Of a stretch of 11,902 nucleotides of DNA, positions 7,213 to 11,902 are shown piece by piece. Source of the stretch: an uncultured Oscillospiraceae bacterium (lineage in GTDB: Bacteria; Bacillota; Clostridia; Oscillospirales; Ruminococcaceae). The stretch spans positions 1 to 11,902 of the forward strand of contig UQQY01000053.1 of the NCBI GenBank assembly GCA_900543295.1, read 5' to 3'. The stretch's first letter is position 1. Every line of letters begins with the position of its first letter. Position numbers and translations under genes: made by a program. The notes under the pieces were generated by a model. That model did no database searches, was not told the DNA's origin, and saw only the letters and a list, made by a program, of their open reading frames with translations.

Positions 7213-7229
7213 CGCTTGCAGTCTATAAT
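7201..7229 (+). promoter_or_regulatory. Promoter of yifB
   Basis: TTGCTG (7201-7206), a 17-nt spacer and a perfect TATAAT (7224-7229) precede yifB. Transcription should start near 7236, giving a leader of about 60 nt. Confidence 0.65.
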
Positions 7230-7242
7230 GAAGATAGTCTTC

Positions 7243-7273
7243 AAGCGGTGGGAAGCGGTTCCTGTTAAAACAG
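7243..7273 (+). repeat. Direct repeat and palindrome in the yifB leader
   Basis: AAGCGGT occurs twice at a 10-bp period (7243-7249 and 7253-7259). It is followed by the palindrome CTGTT-AA-AACAG (7262-7273), which ends 22 nt before the start codon. One helical turn between repeats suits a protein dimer or tandem sites, but chance is not excluded. Confidence 0.35.
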
Positions 7274-7295
7274 CAAAAAGGGGAGTGCGGTTATA

Positions 7296-8825
7296 GTGGA
7301 ATGCATCAAAAGCGCAGGTCTTTACGGGATGACGGCTTATACGGTGGAGGCGGAGTGCGATCTCGCGCCGGGTATTCCCCGATTCGACGTGGTGGGGCTT
7401 CCGGACGCCGCCGTCAAGGAAAGCCGCGACCGCGTATCGGCGGCAATGAAAAACAGCGGCTACAGCGTGCCCGCCGGAAGGATTGTTGTAAATCTCGCTC
7501 CCGCAGACCTGAGAAAGGCCGGGCCGCTCTACGATCTGCCGATCCTGCTTGCGCTGATGACAGCCTCGGGACAGCTTTCCGCCGAGCTTTCGCACTGTAT
7601 GTTCATCGGCGAACTCTCGCTTGACGGCTCGCTCCGTCCCGTAACCGGCGTGCTGCCAATGACGATCCATGCGCGCGACGCGGGCTTTCGCGCCATATTT
7701 GTACCCAAAGAAAATGGAGCGGAGGCGGCGGTTGTCTCCGGCATTGACGTATATGCGGTCTCCCATGTAAACGAGTTGATTTTATTTTTAGCAGGCGCCG
7801 CACAGTTGTCTCCCGTATCACCTGCGTCTCTGCACCCAAGGGACGAAATCCTGCCGCCCGACTTCTCAGAGGTAAAAGGACAGCAAGGGGCAAGACGCGC
7901 GCTCGAAGTTGCGGCAGCGGGCGGCCATAACGCGCTGCTGATCGGACCGCCTGGCTCAGGAAAAAGCATGCTGGCCAAAAGGATTCCCTCCATCCTGCCG
8001 GATATGACGTTCGAAGAATCGATCGAAACAACGAAAATTCACTCGATCGCAGGTTTGATCGACCGAAACGCTCCGCTTGTTTCGGTTCGTCCTTTCCGTG
8101 CGCCGCATCACACCATTTCGCCTGCTGGACTTTCCGGAGGAGGTTCGATTCCGCATCCGGGAGAAATCTCGCTCGCGCACAACGGCGTCTTGTTTCTGGA
8201 CGAATTGCCGGAATTTTCACGGGACGCCATGGAGATTCTGCGTCAGCCGATTGAGGACGGGCAGGTGACCATTTCGCGCGTATCCGGTACGCTGACCTAT
8301 CCGTGCTCCATGATGGTGATTGCGGCGATGAATCCTTGTCCGTGCGGCTATTTCGGCCATCCGACAAGGCTGTGCACCTGCTCGCCTATGAAGGTCGGGC
8401 GATATTTGAGCCGGGTGAGCGGCCCGCTTTTGGATCGGCTCGACCTGCATATTGAAGCGCTGCCGGTGGAGTTTCAGCACATCTCCTCCAGCGAACCTGC
8501 CGAGTCCAGCGCCGCAATGAAAGCACGCGTCAATGCAGCGCGCAAAATTCAGGAAGAACGCTTTCGAGGAACCGGTATTACGCAAAACGCGCATATTCCT
8601 TCCGCCAGACTGCACAAGGACTGTCCGGTCACCGACAGCGGAAATAAGCTGCTTGAAAATGCGTTCAACCGCATGGGGCTTTCTGCGCGCGCCTATGACC
8701 GCATATTAAAGGTTGCACGAACAATTGCCGATTTGGATCAAAGCGACGTAATCGACAGCCGCCACGTTGCCGAAGCAGTGCAATACCGCAGCCTGGATCG
8801 AAAATACTGGCAGCAGCGCGGATAG
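7296..8825 (+). CDS. yifB: YifB/ComM family Mg-chelatase-like AAA+ ATPase
   Basis: This 509-residue protein has the three-part ComM/YifB layout: an S5-like ChlI N-terminal domain (about 20-140), an AAA+ module (about 190-395) and a C-terminal Mg_chelatase_C domain (about 405-500). Visible motifs are Walker A GPPGSGKS (217-224), Walker B VLFLDE (298-303), sensor-1 Asn346 (AAMNPCPCGYFG), the cysteine set CPC and CTC (348, 350, 360, 362), the Arg finger region LLDRLDL (Arg381), and sensor-2 SARAYDRILKVARTIADL. In Gram-negative relatives ComM is a hexameric helicase that drives branch migration during transformation. In Firmicutes its role is less clear. The GTG start at 7296 follows AGGGGAG (7279-7285) at a long 10-nt spacing and is preferred because conserved residues begin right after it. 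It is transcribed alone, with no competence gene beside it. Confidence 0.94.
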   Translation: MECIKSAGLYGMTAYTVEAECDLAPGIPRFDVVGLPDAAVKESRDRVSAAMKNSGYSVPAGRIVVNLAPADLRKAGPLYDLPILLALMTASGQLSAELSHCMFIGELSLDGSLRPVTGVLPMTIHARDAGFRAIFVPKENGAEAAVVSGIDVYAVSHVNELILFLAGAAQLSPVSPASLHPRDEILPPDFSEVKGQQGARRALEVAAAGGHNALLIGPPGSGKSMLAKRIPSILPDMTFEESIETTKIHSIAGLIDRNAPLVSVRPFRAPHHTISPAGLSGGGSIPHPGEISLAHNGVLFLDELPEFSRDAMEILRQPIEDGQVTISRVSGTLTYPCSMMVIAAMNPCPCGYFGHPTRLCTCSPMKVGRYLSRVSGPLLDRLDLHIEALPVEFQHISSSEPAESSAAMKARVNAARKIQEERFRGTGITQNAHIPSARLHKDCPVTDSGNKLLENAFNRMGLSARAYDRILKVARTIADLDQSDVIDSRHVAEAVQYRSLDRKYWQQRG

Positions 8826-8836
8826 AATAAAAATGC

Positions 8837-8888
8837 ATAGAAAACAGACGTCCGGAAAAGCTTGCTTTTCCGGACGTCTGTTTTCTAT
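8837..8888. terminator. Bidirectional terminator, perfect 25-bp inverted repeat
   Basis: Arms 8837-8861 and 8864-8888 are exact inverted copies with 2 nt between them. In practice this is a 24-bp stem closed by the stable tetraloop CTTG. It starts 11 nt after the yifB stop and ends 19 nt before the stop of the convergent kinase gene. Runs of A and T near both outer ends (GAAAACAG/CTGTTTTC) allow termination in both directions. Confidence 0.88.
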
Positions 8889-8907
8889 ATTCGCATAAGA
8901 CCATCTG

Positions 8908-10581
8908 CTATGATAACAGCACGGTGACAGTCGTTCCCCGTCCCCGCTCGCTTTCCAGTATAATTTCTCCTCCGTGATACTCGACAATATGCTTGACAAT
9001 GGAAAGGCCGAGTCCGGTTCCGCCCGTTTCTCTGGAACGGCTTTTATCTACCCGGTAGAAACGCTCAAACACACGCGTCTGATCCTCCTTTGCAATACCA
9101 ATTCCGGTATCTGCAACGGAAAGCGAGACGCGGCTCTTTGCACGTCCCACCGTAACCGTAACGATTCCGCCCAGTCGATTATATCTTACGGCGTTTTCAC
9201 AAAGGTTCTGCACAAGCTCTCGCAGCATGCCAAAATCGCCGTTTACAATCTGATCGCTGCCCTTGCAGGAGATCGTCACCTGACGTTTGTCCGCCTCCTT
9301 TCTCAGAGAGGCGCATACGCCTCTTGCCATTGTCAGTAGATTGACCCGGTCGGACGGCTTTGAATCCTGCTCTTCTATTCGGGAAAGACGCATAATATCG
9401 CCGATCAATGCAAGAAGCCGCTGCGCCTCGTCATAAATCGTCCGCGCAAAGGCCGGCACTTCCGCTTCTCCGGCCATCCCATTTTTCAAAAGCTCTGCAA
9501 AACCGGAAATGCTGGTAAGCGGCGTCTTTAATTCATGCGAAACATTGGCCGAGAATTCCGAACGAATTTGCTCTGCGCGATACTGCGCCGTTTCGTCCAG
9601 CAAAAACAGAAGCACGCCGTTTAATACCCCGCGATCCGTTACCGAACTCACATAGCACCGGATGATGCGGTCTGAGCTTTCCAAAGTGACGGCAGAGGAT
9701 TCTCCGTTAATCGCCTTTCTTACCGCATCGTTTAGCGCCGCCTCACGGGCAAGCGCCACAAAGGGCTGACCGGTATAATCGCAGTCAGGCGCGTCCAAAA
9801 GCTCCTCCGCACTGCGATTGTGCATCAGAATATGCTGATCCGCCGCCAGCAGAATGAGCCCCTCGCTCATATTTTCCATAATCAGGCGCAGTGTCTTTTG
9901 TTCTTCGCGGATGGTTTCCATGTGCGCTGTAATCTCTTCATGCTGCGTACGGATCTTTTGAAAAAACGGCGTCAGCTCTTCATAGGGGCTTTCTGTCCCA
10001 GCCAAATCCAAGCGATCCGCCGCCTTGGTTACAGGCTTTACGATTTGCTTTGTAACCCGGTGCGACAAGATCAAACTGACCGCCATTACCAGCAGCATCA
10101 GCAGCAAAACAGCCGGAAAAACGGAAAAAAGCATGGAAAAGAAGCTCTCAGCATAATAACCGACACGAATGACGTTTCCGTTTTGCAGGCGCACTGCACA
10201 ATAATATGTGCTTTTCCCAAGCGTAAACGAGCGGCGCTGCGCCGTGCCTTCTCCGTTTTCGAGGGCCTCTCTGATCTCATCACGGCCGGCGTGGTTCTCC
10301 ATACTGGAGCTGTCCGCAACCGAATCGTATAAAACGGTACCGTCCGCCGCGATTACGGAAAGCCGCCCCGTCTCTGGAAGCGGCTTTGCAAGCTCGTCAA
10401 AATAAGCCTTTTCGTCGGCCGTGTCGTTTAAGCCCGCCGCCACGAGATAACACTCGTTGCGAATCGTCTCTTTGATCTGCGTTTCAATCAGACCATAGAA
10501 AATCAAAAGGGAAACGACGGCGGTGAGCAGAATCGTACCACAGGCGACGATACACATGCTGCGATACAGCTTTTTTTTCAT
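8908..10581 (-). CDS. phoR: Membrane sensor histidine kinase, PhoR-like
   Basis: This 557-residue kinase probably phosphorylates the adjacent response regulator when phosphate is scarce. It has a transmembrane helix at about 11-31, an extracytoplasmic sensor segment (32-150), a second helix (151-173), a HAMP-like linker, a PAS-like domain (about 226-330), the HisKA box FSANVSHELKTPLTSI with phospho-acceptor His349, and an ATPase domain with N-box NLCENAVRYN (Asn463), DTGIG (491-495), FERFYRVD and GGTGLGLSIVK. Its ATG overlaps the regulator's TGA as ATGA, after GGAGGAGG (10589-10596), so the two are co-translated. Codons 2-4 form an A8 run. The phosphate role is inferred from phoU upstream and from the PhoR-like domain order. 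The kinase family itself is certain. Confidence 0.9.
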   Translation of the reverse strand: MKKKLYRSMCIVACGTILLTAVVSLLIFYGLIETQIKETIRNECYLVAAGLNDTADEKAYFDELAKPLPETGRLSVIAADGTVLYDSVADSSSMENHAGRDEIREALENGEGTAQRRSFTLGKSTYYCAVRLQNGNVIRVGYYAESFFSMLFSVFPAVLLLMLLVMAVSLILSHRVTKQIVKPVTKAADRLDLAGTESPYEELTPFFQKIRTQHEEITAHMETIREEQKTLRLIMENMSEGLILLAADQHILMHNRSAEELLDAPDCDYTGQPFVALAREAALNDAVRKAINGESSAVTLESSDRIIRCYVSSVTDRGVLNGVLLFLLDETAQYRAEQIRSEFSANVSHELKTPLTSISGFAELLKNGMAGEAEVPAFARTIYDEAQRLLALIGDIMRLSRIEEQDSKPSDRVNLLTMARGVCASLRKEADKRQVTISCKGSDQIVNGDFGMLRELVQNLCENAVRYNRLGGIVTVTVGRAKSRVSLSVADTGIGIAKEDQTRVFERFYRVDKSRSRETGGTGLGLSIVKHIVEYHGGEIILESERGRGTTVTVLLS

Positions 10582-11261
10582 CCGGCATCCTCCTCCAGCT
10601 TATAGCCAACGCCGCGCACTGTTTTAATCTGTCCGCCGGCTTTGCCGAGCTTTTGCCGCAGAAGCTTTATATGCATATCCACCGTACGGCTTTCGCCTTC
10701 AAAGTCAAATCCCCATACAACCTGCATAATACGGTCTCTGGAGAGCACGATCCCTCTGTTTTTTAAAAGATAGTGCAAAAGCTCGAACTCCTTATAAGTC
10801 AGGGTGACCGGCTCTCCGCAGGATAAAACCGAACGTCTGGCCGCATCCATTTCAAGCCGGCCGCAGGAGAGTACTTCTCCCGCTGCGGCGCCGCCGGTTC
10901 GCCGTAAAAGTGCTTTTACTCTTGAAATCAGCTCCATAACGCCAAATGGTTTTGTCACATAGTCGTCCGCACCAAGGTCGAGCGCGTTGACCTTGTCGTA
11001 TTCCGCGCTTTTTGCCGTCAGCATTAAGACCGGCAGCTCAGCCGTATACGGATTGCTGCGGATCTTCCGCAAAATGGAGATACCGTCGATGTCTGGCAGC
11101 ATGATGTCTAAAATAAGGAGATCCGGCTTTTTTGCGGCAACAGCGTCAAAAAGCGCCGCGCCGGTTTCCAATCCAACAGCCTCAATATCCGCTGTTTTGA
11201 GCGCATAAGTAACAAGCTGTCTGATGCTCGCATCGTCCTCTGTGATATAAACCGTCCGCAT
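10578..11261 (-). CDS. phoP: OmpR/PhoB-family response regulator
   Basis: This 227-residue transcription factor has a receiver domain (1-118) and a winged-helix DNA-binding domain (about 128-223). The receiver shows the acidic pair Asp9/Asp10, phospho-acceptor Asp52 (LILDIMLPDIDG), Thr82 and Lys104 (YVTKPF). The effector shows LTYKEFELLHYLLKNRG, SRDRIMQVVWG, RTVDMHIKLLRQKL and the wing TVRGVGYKL. The ATG at 11261 follows AGGAGG (11269-11274) by 7 nt. It lies 52 nt after phoU with no promoter seen between them, and it overlaps the kinase gene by 4 nt. This position makes it the likely PhoP/PhoB of the phosphate regulon. A kinase-regulator pair for another signal cannot be ruled out from sequence alone. 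Confidence 0.92.
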   Translation of the reverse strand: MRTVYITEDDASIRQLVTYALKTADIEAVGLETGAALFDAVAAKKPDLLILDIMLPDIDGISILRKIRSNPYTAELPVLMLTAKSAEYDKVNALDLGADDYVTKPFGVMELISRVKALLRRTGGAAAGEVLSCGRLEMDAARRSVLSCGEPVTLTYKEFELLHYLLKNRGIVLSRDRIMQVVWGFDFEGESRTVDMHIKLLRQKLGKAGGQIKTVRGVGYKLEEDAG

Positions 11262-11313
11262 GAAAAGGCCTCCTTGAGAAATGTGATCGGCGCTGTCTTT
11301 GCGGGAGGTGCGG

Positions 11314-11902
11314 TTATTCGTGCCTGCCCGTAATGGAAAAGGCTACCCATTCTGCAATGTTGGTAGCGTGATCGCCGATGCGTTCAAAGTATTTTGCGAT
11401 CATCAGCACATCTATCACAGCCGCCGGTTCGCTCTCTTCCTTTTTCAGCATCTGAACCAGCTCGTCGCGCACATGGACGAACATATCGTCCACCTCATCA
11501 TCCTCTGCGATCACCTTCTGCGCCAAAGCGAGATCCCGCGCCACAAACGCATCCACCGATTCTTTTACCATACGGATCGTACTTTTAGACATCTCCTTAA
11601 TATGTGTGTCGCAGAGCGGAGCGTCCGTTTGCTTTAAGCGATGCGTAATTTCCGCAATATCGGCCGCCTGATCGCCGATGCGCTCCATGTCGGTAATCAT
11701 TTTTAACGCAGAAGAAATCGTGCGAAGATCTCTGGCAACCGGCTGCTGCTGCAATAGCAGCTTTAAACAGCGGGACTCAATATCGCGCTCCTTGCGGTCG
11801 ACCTCGCTGTCGAACTCAATGGCGCTTTCCGCAAGCGACTCATCCTGCTTAAACAAAGCGCCCACTGCGCGGTCAATCGCATTTTCAATCAGCGCACCCA
11901 TT
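11314..11902 (-). CDS. phoU: Phosphate-specific transport system accessory protein PhoU (partial, N-terminus beyond window)
   Basis: PhoU couples the Pst phosphate transporter to the PhoR-type kinase and holds the Pho response off when phosphate is plentiful. The visible part is 195 residues plus one base at the window edge. It shows the two symmetric three-helix halves with their metal-binding signatures, DMERIGDQAADI and YFERIGDHATNIAEW. The first visible ATG (11901) is not taken as the start: PhoU proteins are about 215-220 residues and have some 18-20 residues ahead of the MGxLxExAI motif seen here, so the true start should lie upstream, outside the window. The pst transport genes would be expected further upstream. 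The gene leads into the two-component pair on the same strand. Confidence 0.95.
   Translation of the reverse strand, partial: MGALIENAIDRAVGALFKQDESLAESAIEFDSEVDRKERDIESRCLKLLLQQQPVARDLRTISSALKMITDMERIGDQAADIAEITHRLKQTDAPLCDTHIKEMSKSTIRMVKESVDAFVARDLALAQKVIAEDDEVDDMFVHVRDELVQMLKKEESEPAAVIDVLMIAKYFERIGDHATNIAEWVAFSITGRHE

Larger units (their letters stand above)
6978..7295. other. Divergent AT-rich intergenic region between the ABC operon and yifB
   Basis: This 318-bp stretch holds no convincing gene. It is AT-rich and carries two possible leftward promoters for the ABC operon, a rightward promoter for yifB, a 9-bp inverted repeat over the yifB -35 element, a 7-bp direct repeat and a 12-nt palindrome in the yifB leader. 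The middle part (about 7131-7188) shows nothing I recognise. Confidence 0.7.

Noticed and set aside
6978..7766. N-terminal extension of 263 codons on the first ABC exporter gene (open frame to 7766, minus strand)
   Set aside because: It crosses two candidate promoters and runs antisense to yifB. The ABC domain starts at the ATG at 6977, which has its own ribosome binding site, and the extension has no recognisable domain.
7603..8367. 254-codon open frame on the minus strand inside yifB
   Set aside because: It is antisense to a strongly conserved gene, rich in Arg, Ser and Pro, and has no ribosome binding site or recognisable motif. It is a shadow of yifB codon usage.
9820..10332. 170-codon plus-strand open frame
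   Set aside because: It is antisense to the histidine kinase, rich in His, Gln and Arg, and no promoter or ribosome binding site supports it.
1..11902. Mobile elements, CRISPR, tRNA/rRNA genes, defence or biosynthetic clusters
   Set aside because: I looked for transposase motifs, regularly spaced repeats, tRNA-like folds and unusual gene content on both strands and saw none. The genes are conserved core functions.

Overview
The window looks like chromosomal DNA of a Gram-positive Clostridia-type bacterium (Bacillota), possibly Oscillospirales-like, with mid-range GC. The reasons are strong AGGAGG-type ribosome binding sites, TTGxxx-N17-TATAAT promoters, a nifS-nifU-mnmA operon, a TM287/288-type heterodimeric ABC exporter, and a phoU-phoP-phoR cluster. 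The genus cannot be fixed by eye. There are nine protein genes and no tRNA, rRNA, CRISPR array, transposase or phage gene. Two genes are cut by the window edges: mnmA at the left (C-terminus missing) and phoU at the right (N-terminus missing). All genes are on the minus strand except yifB.

Layout, left to right. (a) 1-2851 is a minus-strand sulfur operon, nifS -> nifU -> mnmA. A good sigma-A-type promoter just after the rnhA stop drives it, with a 13-bp palindrome inside the promoter spacer and a leader of about 190 nt. The cysteine desulfurase supplies sulfur to the NifU scaffold (Fe-S clusters) and probably to MnmA (2-thiouridine at tRNA position 34). (b) 2857-3358 is rnhA with its own extended -10 promoter. 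(c) 3409-7130 is a two-gene ABC exporter operon, promoter side at the right, ending in a strong hairpin terminator. The first subunit has a degenerate ATP site and the second carries the catalytic residues. (d) 6978-7295 is a divergent AT-rich intergenic region with promoters on both strands. (e) 7296-8825 is yifB/comM on the plus strand. (f) 8837-8888 is a perfect 25-bp inverted repeat, a shared terminator between yifB and the convergent kinase gene. (g) 8908-11902 is phoU -> response regulator -> histidine kinase on the minus strand, presumably the tail of a pst/phosphate-starvation operon.

This is mostly core housekeeping and regulatory DNA. I found no convincing new gene system. The points worth a second look are regulatory: the operator-like palindrome and mutually exclusive hairpins ahead of nifS, the inverted repeat over the yifB -35 element, and a heptamer (AAAACAG/CTGTTTT) that recurs in every longer intergenic region.
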